Below are positions 1 to 14,047 of a stretch of DNA of 64,000 nucleotides, piece after piece; position 1 is the first letter of the stretch, and the number at the start of each line of letters is the position of its first letter. The translations under genes were made by a program, and so were the position numbers. This DNA is from Azadirachta indica (taxonomy: Eukaryota > Streptophyta > Magnoliopsida > Sapindales > Meliaceae), in NCBI GenBank assembly GCA_022749755.1, contig CM040451.1, forward strand, positions 12,723,871-12,787,870, written 5' to 3'. The notes under the pieces were generated by a model, which was given only the letters and a program-made list of their open reading frames with translations, was not told where the DNA came from and ran no database searches.

Positions 1-814
1 ACTTATTTTAGCAGAAAAATGAAGCATGCATCCTTTCCTCTTAAAAATTACTTCTGCAAATGTTGAAAAAAATAAAAAGTAACAGTTGAAGTAACTTTAG
101 TTGAAAAAGAACTCATTTACTATGTATATTCGTATAATTTAGTGATTTTGTCTTGTAGCAACTATAATTTCAAAATTATATAATTACAATATTATATATA
201 TGTATATATGTATGTATATATATTTTTATCTAAAATGTAACATAATTTCTTCATTTTGTATGTTATCCAATATTTTCGGTATTCATTCATGCATTTTGAA
301 ATATAATGTAATCTCCATCATCGAATCATGTTTTTGGATGAGCATTAGCATAAATTCTTCATCTCCTTGTAAAAGTTGACAACTCGAAATCGTATCACCG
401 ATGGAACCCACTGATGTATTTTTTTTAGTGCGGTTGTTGGCCACATTTCCTTATTTGCTCAATTAGAAATTTTCCAACTTTTTTCGTTGTCTTATGCTTT
501 GAGTCTTCATCACTACAATTAAGCACTCACATGCATCCCTAATAATGCATTCCCACGATTCAAAACAACCATCTTTTGCTTTCATACCCAATTCATTTTA
601 TCTATAATATTGATTAATATATATTGAATATTTTAATCAATATTCCATTAATCAAAATTATCAATATATATATATATATATCAAGGCTTTTAAGCTTTTC
701 TATAATAATTTTGAGTTAATAAGATGCATGATTAACCCAAGCTAAATATATATGCTAGAATTAATTAATTTGTAATCACTGTGTGAGAATTAAAAATAAT
801 AATTAATTATGAAT

Positions 815-1192
815 CTGTTTAGTATAACTTTTCAAATAAAATTTTTTGGATAAACTTTTTAATAGTAGAGTTTTTAATGAAAATTTATTTATCAGTTAGT
901 TGTCACTAATAATTTTTTCAAAAAATTTAAATAATTATTTTAATAAAAAAAATTTTAATATTTTATTTACAAAAAATTATGTAAAATTTTTAAAATAAAA
1001 AATATTTTAAATAATTTTACTTTTTAAAAAAGTTAGAAAAATTTTATTATTAAAAGCCCAAATTTTAGGTTTCTTTTAATAAAAAAATAGATTTTTTAAT
1101 ACCTAAAAATTCTTCTCCAATACCATTTAAATGATATTCAAAAATTTGAAAAAAAAAATTTTTTAACTAATAAAAAAAATCAAATTAAACAG
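815..1192. mobile_element. Possible hAT-like MITE remnant
   Basis: The segment begins CTGTTTAGTATAACTTTTCA and ends with AAATTAAACAG, so about 7 bases at the ends are inverted complements (CTGTTTA and TAAACAG). The interior is non-coding and full of A/T runs. This resembles the short non-autonomous hAT-type elements common in plant genomes. No exact 8-bp target duplication is visible at these borders, so the call is tentative. Confidence 0.3.
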
Positions 1193-4100
1193 GCAATAAA
1201 ATATGTTACATATAAAATTAATTAAGATAATTACTTAAGGGTAAAAATGTGACTTGGGCAATAATATTAATGCATATTTATTGGATTCGGTCTTGCATTA
1301 AATTCCTGCGCCTTTCAACATCATTTGAAGGTCTATTATTGAAACAAATATATCATAATAATATTTTTGCTGTTTCGTGGTCCCCTTTTATATAGAGATT
1401 ATAAATTTTCTGATGGGACTTAGAGAAGGGTATGTACTTTTCTTTGATTTTAATTTCTTCCCATTTTAACCTGTAGTGTACAAATTTGTAACATTCATTA
1501 ATATTATGCTTTATATTTGTTAATATATTTACTTTCTTAATACATACATCTTGGTAATATAAAGTCATACTTATTAACAGTGTTAATCAAGTATTAGAAA
1601 TGGAAAATTATAAACAATAGCCATTTCCTTTTTCTGCTAAACAGGTCAAATCCTTTGGTTTGGGTTTTCAATTTGTCCACACAATTTCCATGAAACAGAA
1701 CTAACAATAAGTTTCAACCATTCTCTACATCTCAGTTAGGAAACTCATTAATTTTGTATTGCCTAATTAACACTTAATGTGCGGTTGAGAAAGAGTGATT
1801 AGAAAAGGCAGAATTAATTAAGTGTTATTTAGTCTACAGAATTAAGATTTTCTTTTCTTGGTAAAATTTTTTGTTGGGTTACCCTTTTAAGTTAATATAT
1901 GTCGACAAATTTTAAGAGAGAGTTTGTTAATTAAAAATTTTCAAATTTTGAGGAGAGATTTTTGGAAGTTTCAAAGTCAAATTTATATATGTCTGTCTGA
2001 TTTTAGCCACAGAGTATTTATGCAATTTTCTTGTAGAAAAATGGTAAGATTTCTGAACAGTAAGAGATGTTCCTCTTCATCTGGAAACCACTTCCTAAAA
2101 ATTAAGAAATTATAGCTTGAGGTGTAATTTTCAAGAAGTACCAACTGATAATATATAATATATAATTGTATTCGCAAATATTAGTTTTATTTCACAACTT
2201 GGTAATTGAAAATTGTAAGAGCTTTCAACACTTTAATCTTAAACGAACCCTTAATTTTTATCTGAATTATTAATATTTTTATATGTTACATTTTGCCAAT
2301 AACACAAACTCCAGCTGAAAGTACTGAATTACTAATATCTGAGCGTTACATGTATATTGCATTGATAACATAGTTTCTAACATATACTGTACACTGATAT
2401 GATAAATTAACTAAAGAAGGCAAAAAAAAATGGTACTATATATGTAATTATTATTAATGAATTGCCCTCAATGTGGTCCTCTAAGTAGATATGAGGAAGA
2501 TTTTATTGTTGTAAACCATAAAAGAGATCTGAGCTAAGAGGAAACTGATAATTAAGGACGTGCCCTTTCTTCTATGAGAATAATTACATTTAGACTTGAA
2601 ACTACTTACAGTAAACACAGCCAAAGAGATTTCAAAATGTTTATAAAGACAAAAATTGAAAACCATAATGATTTGATTGATCTGATAAATTGCAAATCAC
2701 TTGAGGTTTCTGGGAAGATAGATGATATTGTGTCATCTTCGTACCTTGCTAAGCCGATGAATCATAATCTTTGTTATGGGCATAGGGCTGCGTCAGAAAG
2801 TAATAATTAATATAAGTGAAAAATATTAGAATTATGAGGTAAAGTAATCAATGTAAAGATCTGAGAGCAAAAATGATGCAATTCTTTTGGTAGATGAAAA
2901 TCTTTCTTCTTTCGAGGATTACTTCCTTTAGGATTAAGATTCTTTCATGATTTGAACTTATCTATACATTGACATGTTATAATATTCTTTTTTACTAATA
3001 ACCCATCATAAATATGTTCTTACTCCGCTAAAATTTTAATTAATAGAGAATCTCGTCTTTTGATTTTAAAAAGATGGCTACTGTAATAAGTGAATGTATT
3101 CACCACATATATTTCATGAACATGTGAACCAAGTTATTGTTCCATCTTGATGTGTAGGAGACAATATATCATTCGTGGTAAATAATAACTTATCATATAT
3201 CATGAACATTTATCATGTAATGTCAAGGTGGGTATACAAATTGACATGTCGTACGTCGGGCACGAGGAGTGACATGGCATGATCTAAAGCATAGAACTAT
3301 CTGTGTGTAGGTGGGAGTTAAGTTAATCCATATATAATTCTAGCTAGGTTGAATGATAAGACGAAATGATCAAAGGAATTGAAATGAAATGATAGATGTA
3401 TATATATATATAAACAAGTAATATTAGTTGGTAAAGTCACTAATTCTTGCATGAGCTATGCATGATTGCCAAAGTGCAAAGCAGGAAAAAGAAAAATGAG
3501 AATATATGGGAAGAAGAAAGTTAATACAAGTGGGATTGGCATTTAGTTTTATGAAACACACATATATACATTTATATACAACCCATCAAATCGAAGGCTC
3601 AGTTACACATATATGTTAAAAAAAAAATGGGGAAACAAATTGATGTATAGATTGCCAAATGCTTCAACTATTATTACTATAAGTGACTTTTAAAAGTATG
3701 GAAATGAAAGGTAGATGTCACATGGAGTCTTATTCACTTTTGTCATATAAACCCTAGTGCTAGTAATACAATTATGCTTTGAACAAGGTAAAAAAGTACC
3801 CACAAGAGATAATTGAGAGATGAAGAGGAGAAATGGGGCCAATGGTAAGAGAGCGTGGGGTCTAGTTTTAATAAATTATAAGGAGAAGTATTAATTTGAG
3901 CAATGCTATATATGTATGTAAAGATGGTAATTAATTTCATAAATAATGCAAGCATTTTTTTATCACATTGTTTGACATCGATAATTTTAAATTAATAGCT
4001 TAGGCATGTATTCATGGAGTCGAAAAAGTGAAATAGAAAACTATATTCATAAAAATGGCTTTTTAGCAAAATTGAGTTTGGAACTAGGAAATGAGGATTC

Positions 4101-4560
4101 CGTTGCACACGCAAGCTTAAAATGGTAAGCAGTAATAATAGTAATAATAGTAATGAAAATGTTGTTGTTTCTTTTTTATGTATATTTTTTTAACATTATT
4201 TTAAGAGGTAAAACTTGTTTTGTGTCTATTTTTCTATCAAGAAAAGAACTATACAAATTGAATCTCGATTATACAATTTAGATAATTTGAACTTAAATTA
4301 ATTAGATTTGCTCTCACAATAATTAAAAGGAAATCTATAAACAAATATTAATATAGAAATTTGAATTTTTTCTTCTACAAGAAAAAAAAATGATGAATAG
4401 CAGTTATATTTTTATGATTCGGTGTATAATCTTTTTTGTGTTAAATTTGAAACCATACTTAGTCCAATTGTTCATTGAACCCATTACTTATCATTTTCAA
4501 GAAGTCACTTTCTGAATATCAATCCCTCTCTCCTCTCTAATGCCCACCAACATGTAATAT

Positions 4561-4612
4561 ATACATACACACACACACACACACATATATACATACGCAT
4601 ATATATATATGT
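4561..4612. repeat. CA/TA microsatellite
   Basis: A compound dinucleotide repeat: nine CA/AC units at about 4567-4584, followed by alternating TA-rich sequence. Confidence 0.85.
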
Positions 4613-4916
4613 ATATGTATGATTCACATGAAAGAAAATAAAAATGAGTGGTTAATGGAGTCTGAATATATTAGTAGTGATATTTGTTTTGTTTGTGATT
4701 CTCAACTTTAGCCTTCTCTTTTTCTTCTTCTTCAATTCATACCACTTAAAAAGGACAAAAGAGAAACCAACAAAAAATCAAAAAACCAAAAAAAAAAAAA
4801 TAGTTAATTAATTCGTTCAACTAAATTAAAAAATAGATTACAAAGCTTGAATAACATTAGAGTATAGATTAATTAGTGTATATAAAAACTAATAGACGAA
4901 CTGTCGTTTTTTGCTT

Positions 4917-4924
4917 TATAAATA
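4917..4924 (+). promoter_or_regulatory. TATA box of the AGAMOUS gene
   Basis: TATAAATA is a good TATA box. It lies about 160 bases before a well-formed 5' leader donor (CACAG|GTTAGT, exon end at 5081) and about 440 bases before the coding start. Transcription would begin roughly 30 bases downstream. Position and consensus are seen; the function is inferred. Confidence 0.55.
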
Positions 4925-4949
4925 CCCACCTCATAGCACTATTTTCCTT

Positions 4950-7900
4950 CCATTTTCTGCATCTCTTCTGTTCCGATTTGTTAAAAAGAAGAGAGAAATT
5001 CCAAAGGCTCAAACTTTTGTTTCTGTCCTTAATTATCATTCTATAGCTGCTACTGCTTCCCCCTTTGCTGCCTCACCACAGGTTAGTCAGAAAAACTAAA
5101 CATAATCCATTAATCTTTCTAATTTGTTCTTCCTCTTTGGTGTTAATAAATTATCTCTCCTTCAAACTCCGATTCATCTACTGTTCCTCAACTTGATCAT
5201 CACCAAAGTACAAGAACTCGTAGCAGAATATGAAATCTTATAACAATTTGGCTAAACCAGCTGTTATAAGCTTAAAAATGCTACCCTGATATATATTTTA
5301 TATATTATCAGCTTGTTGCTACTTAGTTTTGTTAGATTTTGTTCTGCTTGTATCAGCTACCAACTATGGCGTTTCCAAACGAATCAAGAGAGGAATCTCC
5401 CAAGAGAAAAATGGGTAGGGGAAAGATCGAGATCAAGCGGATCGAAAACACTACTAATCGCCAAGTCACTTTCTGCAAAAGACGCAATGGTTTGCTCAAA
5501 AAAGCCTATGAATTATCTGTCCTTTGCGATGCTGAGGTTGCTCTCATCGTCTTCTCTAGCCGTGGTCGCCTGTATGAGTATTCTAATAACAGGTATACAA
5601 ATATAAGTGAACATATACAAAGCTTTCTTGATTCCAATTTCTCCTCTTTGTTAGCTTTTCTCCATCTCTATTTGGTCATGGAGTTCTTTCTATTTCTTCT
5701 ATGAAAATGGGTTTTTTTTTTCCATTTTTTTTCTTAGTTTTATTATTTTAGTGATAGAAATATTAATTCCCGCGGGTTAAAGAATTTTTTGATTCTGCAA
5801 TAGATCTTTGGCTGGATTTTAAGCAAAAGAGCATAATCATATTTTTTTTTTTTTATGGAGCAGTTTAGATTGAGTTCCTTGCTAACTAAGATTCACTTTT
5901 CTTTCTTTCTTCTGTTTTGTTTTTTTCCTTCTCAGAGTTTTCTGAGCTTTATTTCTTTATCTCTTTATATCGCTCTCTTTTTTTTTTTTCTCTTCTTCTT
6001 TCTGTTTATGATCATTTTTTGAGTTCTTGGTTTGGTGGATAGATAGATCTGGTGTAATAGATAGAAATAGAAGCATTACGGTTAGAGTAATAGTAGCAAC
6101 AAGTAAGTATAGGTCTGGTAATGTACTCAGGCATATGAGATCAGCTTCTTATCTTCCTCCATCGTTGATAAATTTTCTGTTTCCTTTTATCTTTTCTCTT
6201 CCATTATTCCTCTTTGCCTTCTCTCTTTCTCTTTCTCCCTGTGTTTGTTTCTTTGTCATCTATGAAGCTAAAGAGAAGGCCTACAATGAAATCTGTCACG
6301 CTCTCATTAGTCCAAACCCTCCGATTTCTTGACACTTCCTTAATGGCACGTCAGTCACACATCAAGAAATCAAAAAGCACATAGTCAAAAGCAAAACCAA
6401 TGTCAAATTTCACATTAGGGTTTCAAATCCAAATTGGTTTCTGTTTGAAACCAATCAAACCCAGATTAGGGTTTTCCCTAAACCACACGAAATTTCCCCA
6501 AATCCCAGTTGCGCTAATTGAAACTTAGCCAAATTAATGATTCTATTTATTAGTAACAAGTGAGGTTATAAACTTGTTTAGTAGAAACTCAGTAGCTAAC
6601 TCTCAAAATCACTTTTAAAGAAATCTTCCACAGCCAATCAGAATGGATCGAAATTTTACTTGGGTTTGGATTTTCTTTTTCTTTTTTTTTTAACCCTAGT
6701 TAGGGCTTTCAGGACCAGACCAGACAAAGATCAGGTTGGTTTGTGGTTTGTCTTAGTTACAGAATCTTTGGTCACGTCATCCACGATTTTTCAGTTTTCT
6801 TACATTACTGACAAAAGAGTTTATGTCATGATTCCTAAAACTAGCTTCTCTTTTTTCTCATCATCTGAACCCTAAATTTTTCTTGATCTTCTATGTTGAA
6901 AAATGAAACACCCACCTGCCAATTTTCTACAATGTTTGATCTCTTTCTTTCTCTCTCTCAGTTAAATTCTTTTGCAAAAGCTATACCTCTCTGAAAGAGA
7001 TTGATGGACCAATAGGATTACATCCGCTGAAAAATCATTATAGCAAGTCATTGATGGTATTATAGCGTGATCTCTGCATTTTTTTAAAGATCTTGCATAG
7101 ATATATTGGTGCAAATTTTAGAGAGGGAGGGGGTGTTTTTTTTTTTTTTTTTTAAAAAAAAGTCTGTTCTGAAACCACGTATTATAAACTGCGAGCCAAT
7201 GAGAGAGTTCTGAACATTTTGGCTTCTTCCATGCAATGAAACTTTGGCTGCTCAGTCGGACGGCTCTGATCTACTCAGAGCTTCAGTTTCAGACAAGGAA
7301 AAAAAAAAAGGGAGAGAGAGAGAGTGGATTTACATTATTTTATTCCATCTTTTATTTATAATTGTAATAAAATATATGATAAAACTTAAAAATGTCCTAC
7401 AGTTTTTTCAAATAATCGAGGTGGATAATAGTTAGGGTTTAGACCATTAACCTTTGTGCAATAGGAAAGTGATACATGGCACATATTTGACCCTAGACCA
7501 GATTAAGCCAATCATATCGCTGAGATTTATGCCAACGTGGCAGAGACAGCAAGTCACAGCTCGAGGAAATTAAGGTATCTGAACACCAAGAAAAGTGGGG
7601 TCTCGTATATTTCATTGTTTCATATATTAATTAAATTATTATTTTAATATGATATCATATCACCCCCATTTTGTCACATTTAAGACAAGATGTGAGCGAG
7701 TCTGGTCTGACTCACAGAAAACTGAGATTTTCATCATTCAGTTTTTCATTACACTTTTAAGGTTTCGTATTAGGTTTAGTTAACTGAAAGAGTTGGTTGA
7801 TTTGACCGTTAAGAAAGTCCTAATTTTGGCGGTTAATTGCTGAGCTTTACTGGCTATGGTTAGAGGTCATGATGATGATAACAAATCCCTTGTGTGAGAA

Positions 7901-10900
7901 TCGAATGGCTCACATAATTTCTGGCTTGAAATCTGGAGCAACTTGCATACAAGAGATTCAGATTGTCACCATCCAAATACCATGTTTCTTTTTTAGCTAT
8001 TCTAGGAAATTTTATGAACTTCTTTCTCCAAATCAATGGAAAAATATGGATTATTCCTGTCCGTTTGATGGATCTAGGTTATCTTTTTCTTGCAGTTTTT
8101 AGATATTTTTAATGTTGAAATACTTATAATCTTTCATCTTTTCTGTCAAACCTGATTTACTTGTTCAAGAAGGCTTGAGACCAGAAATAAGAGTTGAAGT
8201 GCATCATAAATATGTATTAAATTTTAGAATCAATGCAGGAGTTTACCTTGTAAGAGACATTATTCAAGTTCGCTATATGACTATATCTAATTTGTCGATA
8301 CTAAGGTTCAGGTGATACAACATGGATACTTGAAAATATCAATGTTGGCAACTATAATCTAATAAGGGGACAAGAAAGCATATCTATTTTCAGATTCATA
8401 CTAAAGAATTTCTAATTCAGATACCACATCAATTTTTCTTTTGGAATTAATTAGAAGGTTTATCTAATCATTCTGTAGTTTATTTATCCAAGAGCCTAGG
8501 CCTTTTTTGTTTATTATATTGTAAAGAACCTGCTCACGGTCTCAAAAGCCTGAACAATTTATCATCAAATTAAAATTACTTGTGATCCCAGTATTTATTT
8601 ATTTATTTATTTTTTGTTGGAATTAGATTCTTAGAAGAATTAATTGTTTTAGCATTAAACTTCTGAGCAAAGATATTGAACAAAGAAAGCAAATATAAGG
8701 ATAATATTTTTCACTCCACTTCGTACAAAGTCTTACTTTTTACAAAAGGAAACCAAGAATATGAAAATAAAATGAATACATCATCGCATAATTTTTGGGA
8801 ATAGCTTATCACGGGAGGACTTTCACTTGACTGACTTTTGGGTTGTCATATATAAATTTTATCTGAGCTGTAGATTCTTTGCCAATGTTACACATTTGTG
8901 TATACTTGAATTAGAAGATAAAATGTGGCCAACAAATCTTGAGAATGATCTTTATGGTTCGATCGAATTTCATTTGTCACATTGTCCGTTTCTTTTTCAT
9001 TAGAAATCCTCATAACTATTTTTGCTATCATCTATTAGTAAGGGATCCTATATAATATCATGCCGCGAGCCAGCTTGGAATAATATTTGGTTGATACTTT
9101 TCTTCTGAACCTTCAATATTGATCTTTCATAGTTGTGACTTTGTACGTGTTGGCATATTACATTGATTCTTGCCCGCAGTTTCTCTAGTTATGGTCCATA
9201 TGCTAACTATTGAACAAATTGCAGAGGGTAAAGGGTAAAGCTTGGAATTGTGATTTGAATTGGTCGTGGATAGTTTCCCGTTTCCTCCTTTACATACTCC
9301 CCTCTTCTATCACCAGTGAACATTAACAATATTCTTTTAAACAATTAACACTATGATTGCAGTGTCAAATCAACAATTGAGAGGTACAAGAAGGCGTCTG
9401 CAGATTCCTCAACTACCGGGTCTGTCTCTGAAGCTAATGCTCAGGTACCGTTTGAGCTCTAACTTTGCTTGTGCTTGCAATGGAAGAAACTAACAGGTCT
9501 TTTCTTGATGTCTTAATAGCTACGGTTTGCAGTATCTTAAAACTTGCTGCAGTGCCTTTTATTAAATTCTTTCTTAAATTAAGATTGTCAGAAATTTGGT
9601 ACCTACTGTTTTCACTTCAGAATATTGTTCTATCTTCAAGTTTTCCTTGAGCAGAATGAGCCTCGTAAGTGAATTTTGACTACAATTAATTCTAAAGGTA
9701 GGCCGTAGGCCTTGATCTAATTATAAAATTTAGAAAATACTAGAAATTTAGTTTGTGAAGTTTGCAAGAGAAATCAATCCAAAAACTGTGTTACTATGTT
9801 AGAGAAGGCCAATAAAGGAGAACATATGTATTAGAATTCTGAATATCGTTGTCATTTATAATATCAATGAACTTGTGTATAAATAAGATACATAAATTAA
9901 GTTATTCACATTTATGACCTAATTATGTATTTAAAATAACTTCCCTCTAACAATGTAATAGGGTTTCAACATTTTCCTAATCAATGTAGTAGGAATTAGA
10001 AAAAAGCTAGGGTATTGCAGAAGAATGCAAAGAATTAAGGATTCTTAATTTAGTCAACTATCCTAACAAAGGTTAGTGAGAATAATAGGAGTTCATCTTA
10101 AAATCCTTTTGAAACCATCAGACAGTTATCAGTTTCTCATCTTCAGAGGGTATAATTCGACTGATTGGTTATTACAACCCAGCAGCATCAATTATTGAGG
10201 GCAATTACATGAGTCCTACCCCATTTGGTGGAAAAAAAGAAAAAAGTGAGGGAATTAAATTATGCCATAAACCAATGCTTCGAAGACATTTGTTTTTCTT
10301 AAGTCAAAGTTATTCATTCTCACTGATCAACTGATGCACATGGAATATTTTCATAATAAAATAAAGGATTATTAGTTTGCGTTGAATTATTACAAGCCTG
10401 CCAAGAATTAGTGTTTTCTTTTTGCAAGATAACAAAACACTGGGTATAAAACACAGAAAAAAGATGATGATTTTATGTTGAAAATTATTTTAGGATAATG
10501 GTGTGGAAGAGGAGAGATTTGTGGTAAGGTTGATGTGATATGATGTGATGTATATATAAATAGTCAAGACATAGCCCTTTGTGTATATATTTTCATGCAT
10601 CCATTCACTCGTAGCTTTTGAATCAAATTTGAATTTAATTATCTAATATTTGAAATTAACATTACCTTTTCAAATTGAAACAACATCATAAAAATATTCA
10701 TTCTTTTCATATTGTAACTTGAAAGGAAGTGTCTCTCCCATAAATTATTAGTTACTTTGAAAACTTTCTTAACAATATTTTGCAATTTCTTTTCTTGACT
10801 ATGAAAGCAACATATTAAGGTAAATCCTATTTTTTAGTCTGTAATAGACCACTTCAGCGTTAATAAATATTGGTTCCAAATATCCCAGTTAAATCTCTTG

Positions 10901-13850
10901 TATGTGCTCGTCAAATAGTAAATTTTTGTTATGAAATTTGTTATCATTTTGGATACTGTCTTTTGTTAAGATTTTCAACTTTTGTTTTGTGGACACAAAC
11001 CTCAGTTCTACCAGCAAGAAGCTGCCAAACTGCGGGTGCAAATTAGCAATCTACAAAATTCAAACAGGTAATCTCAAATGAGATATATCTCTTAATCAAT
11101 CATTTGAATATTTTTATTGAAACATAGACTTACATTAATGCTATCAATTTCCAGAAACATGTTGGGTGAATCTCTAAGTGCTTTAAGTGTCAAGGAACTC
11201 AAGAACTTGGAGACTCGTTTAGAGAAGGGTATTAGCAGAATCCGATCCAAGAAGGTAAGACCATATATCAACATCGATCAATTCTATGTTTCCAATATCA
11301 ATTATTTTTTGAAAAAAACTAAGAAAATGCAAGATGCATTTGTCACTAGCTTCAATCTTGACAGTAACAGGGTTTCCTTTTTCTTTTTCTCTCTTAAATT
11401 GTAACAGAATGAGCTGCTGTTCGCAGAAATTGAATATATGCAGAAGAGGGTATCCACATTTATTCTTTTTTTTTAATTTTTCTCACTTAAAATTATTATC
11501 ATATATATTACAGCCTTTTCCTTTCTTTTGTTCGGGTTTATCAGTGCTGTATTGTGTGCAACGATTACTTGACATAGTGAACCTAAAACATTTTTAGCAA
11601 ATTGCATGCGTGAATTAAGAAAGAAATTTCATGGCTAATTTTATTATCAAGAAAAGAAAACGATGAAGATATTTATGGGAAAAGCAGCTGCAATATATAT
11701 AGGACTATTAACATACAACTATTACATTATCAAGGGACACACTACTCCACATATTGTATTTCATACTCTTTGGCAGACATTTTATTTTCTGTTTTATATT
11801 TTTTATTAGAATTCTTAAGTTGGAATTTTAACTCTAGTGTTGAAGTATTTAAGTCTTTTCTTTAGTTTTCAACTTTTTTTTTTTTTAGGTTTTACGAATC
11901 TGTACAGTGCCAATCCCTGGCTTTCACTATATTTATAAAAAAACTTTTGTTAAACTCTTCAAGTTGTCGATTATTTTTACGAAATTTCTTGCAAAATTAA
12001 AATAAAGCATATAAATTAAGAATTTAAGAAATATAACAAAATTTGATGTTTAAAGCAAGTACAATCATTGTAGATGGACTCATATAACACTCATAACTTT
12101 ACAGAGGCTTTTTCTATAGAAAAGTATTATGTTTTTACCTTGTTTATGATTTCTACAAGTTCTTTCCTACAAATTTTAATTTTGAATTAATGCCATCTTC
12201 AAGATTAATAAAAATTACATACATTTCGCTATGACTAGTGCAATAAATTTTGATAGAGCCAGAAAACAGGATACTGTCGTTGCTTATTGCTTATCATACA
12301 TAAATAGATTCTCCTTTCATTGGTTGTACACAATTTTTCTTTGGGTTTCCTTCTGATGATAAGATTGTGCATTACAGGAAATTGAGTTGCATAACAACAA
12401 CCAGCTTCTCCGAGCAAAGGTCTATCTCTACTCTTATCCTTTTCTCTATACTCTTTGTGTATGAATGTAGCTGAGCCATTGTTGTAATTAATATTGGTAA
12501 CTATATGAAGCTACATGTTGTGCTTTGGTGTGTATAGATAGCTGAGAATGAGAGAGGTCAGCAGAGCATGAATTTGATGCCAGGAGGGAGTAGCTATGAG
12601 ATTATACAGTCTCAGCCATTTGACTCTCGTAGCTATTTCCAAGTCAATGCTTTACAGCCCACCAATCATTACCCTCGCCAGGATCAGATGGCTATTCAAT
12701 TAGTGTAAGTATGAATAATCCCCCTTTCCGAATTTAATGTTATCATGCATTTCATTGGTTCATTTCGTATATCTTGAATACATAGTTTTAATAATTAAGC
12801 TCTTCATTCTTTGGTGATTGCCTCATTCAAAAGGGCTTTTGTAACACCTAAGATTAATAAAGGATGAGTGATAGAATCTCTCAAAACTTAGTTTGAGAAA
12901 GTTATTGAAGTATATATATTGAGCTTCTTTTTTTTTTTTTTTTTTTTGAGTAATTTCAAAAGTAAATCTATGCACATATTATATTTGGGATTTAAGTGTT
13001 GTAAATGGAAAAGATTACTTGATCCATTTGGAGATGATGATAGTTGGGAAGACTTAATTTCCCTACATACACGTAAGTGTCTATAGGTTGCTAGTAGCAA
13101 TCCCCGGACTGTCTCAACTCAATTCCACTGAAGTCAAATTCCTAAAAAGCTCATTATACACAGTCAGTTGCAAAATATGCCTTTTCTAAATTGTTTTACC
13201 CGTTAAACACGGTTGACTGTAGCAATTAAATCAATAATTGTTAATCTCAATACTGAAATATTTATACACATTTTCATGATTATATTTTCTATCCATTTTT
13301 CTCTGCAACACTCTTTTTACAGATTGACTGAGTTTTGAACCTAATTCACATATGAATGTCTCTTGAACTGGAAGATAAGTTCATATATGCATCCACAGCA
13401 TTGATTCTTGATCAGTGACATTAACTACTTGTCTGATATATACATTTTCTCCTATGTGTGCAGTTAATATGATTGAAGAATAATCCAGTTATTTCTGTAT
13501 CCTAAGGAGGGAATCTAGTATTTTCATCGAGGTGAAAGGTGTGCAGATTTGCTGATAAATGCTTAAGACTCGTATCAGGGCCTAAATTAGTATCTTTGTA
13601 GAATATCTTAAAACTCATATTATAAATGTTGTCGTCTGAGAGATGGATTACATATATATATTCTATATGTTTTGCCTAATGCAAACTCTTACAGAAGCTA
13701 CTAACTCTTGGTTTCCTATGATATATATATATATATATATATCTCTTCCATCTTGTATTGTTATTAATTCTTATTACACTTATCAGTTTCATGAACACCT
13801 CTTGATTAATTTATATTATAGATTGAATATTTCACTGTTATTGAAGGTTT
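4950..13850 (+). CDS. AG: AGAMOUS C-class floral homeotic MADS-box factor
   Basis: This is a type II MIKC MADS transcription factor of the AGAMOUS (euAG) lineage. Family members specify stamen and carpel identity and floral determinacy in the nucleus. A leader intron spans 5082-5356. Coding exons: 5366-5592, 9363-9444, 11006-11067, 11155-11254, 11408-11449, 12378-12419, 12538-12704 and 13464-13467, giving 241 aa. After a 15-residue N-terminal extension typical of AG proteins comes the MADS domain (about 16-75; [20 protein letters not shown]). The K domain covers about 91-181 and is followed by an AG-type tail containing LMPGGSSYE and ending [10 protein letters not shown]. That tail separates it from SHATTERPROOF/PLENA and AGL11 relatives. 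Intron 2 (5593-9362, 3.8 kb) sits where the AG enhancer intron lies. The last intron splits the final Val codon (GT|T) before TAA at 13465-13467. Transcript ends are approximate. Confidence 0.93.
6340..7514 (+). promoter_or_regulatory. AGAMOUS second-intron regulatory motif cluster
   Basis: Within the large intron lie a WUSCHEL-type core TTAATGG (6340-6346), LEAFY-type CCAATG cores (6397-6402, 7196-7201), and three CCAATCA boxes (6451-6457, 6634-6640, 7508-7514). A further CCAGTG is at 9313-9318. LEAFY and WUSCHEL sites and CCAATCA boxes are known features of the AG intragenic enhancer in Arabidopsis and relatives. The motifs are read directly; activity is inferred from position and family knowledge. 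Such short cores also occur by chance. Confidence 0.6.
13721..13742. repeat. AT microsatellite in AGAMOUS 3' region
   Basis: A pure run of 11 AT units about 250 bases after the AGAMOUS stop, probably in or just past the 3' untranslated region. Confidence 0.85.
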
Positions 13851-14047
13851 AATACAAAATTACAAATTTGATATAAAACATCTTAGGGATATATAACTTT
13901 TTACTATTGGGTACACAATTGAAGACCATGTCTGATTATATGTGAAACAAAAACAAAACTTATGTCTGAACGTATAAGACTTCTTGAATTGAAAGTTTTC
14001 CATTCCCTAAATAACTACAGGGTAGTACTAGGACTCTTGGATTTGCG

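Larger units (their letters stand above)
1..4900. other. Intergenic region upstream of AGAMOUS, no gene found
   Basis: This stretch is strongly AT-rich. All open frames are short, lack splice-linked continuations and resemble no family I recognise. It holds simple repeats (4561-4612, and AAT-type runs near 4130-4155) and a possible MITE remnant at 815-1192. The last kilobase presumably contains the distal promoter of the AGAMOUS gene that starts near 4.95 kb. Confidence 0.6.

Noticed and set aside
4561..4612. A CRISPR-like or regularly spaced repeat
   Set aside because: It is a simple dinucleotide microsatellite in a plant genome, with no repeat-spacer structure.
6027..6332. A 101-codon open frame in AGAMOUS intron 2
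   Set aside because: It is Leu/Phe/Ser-rich from pyrimidine tracts and lies in the regulatory intron. It is not a gene.
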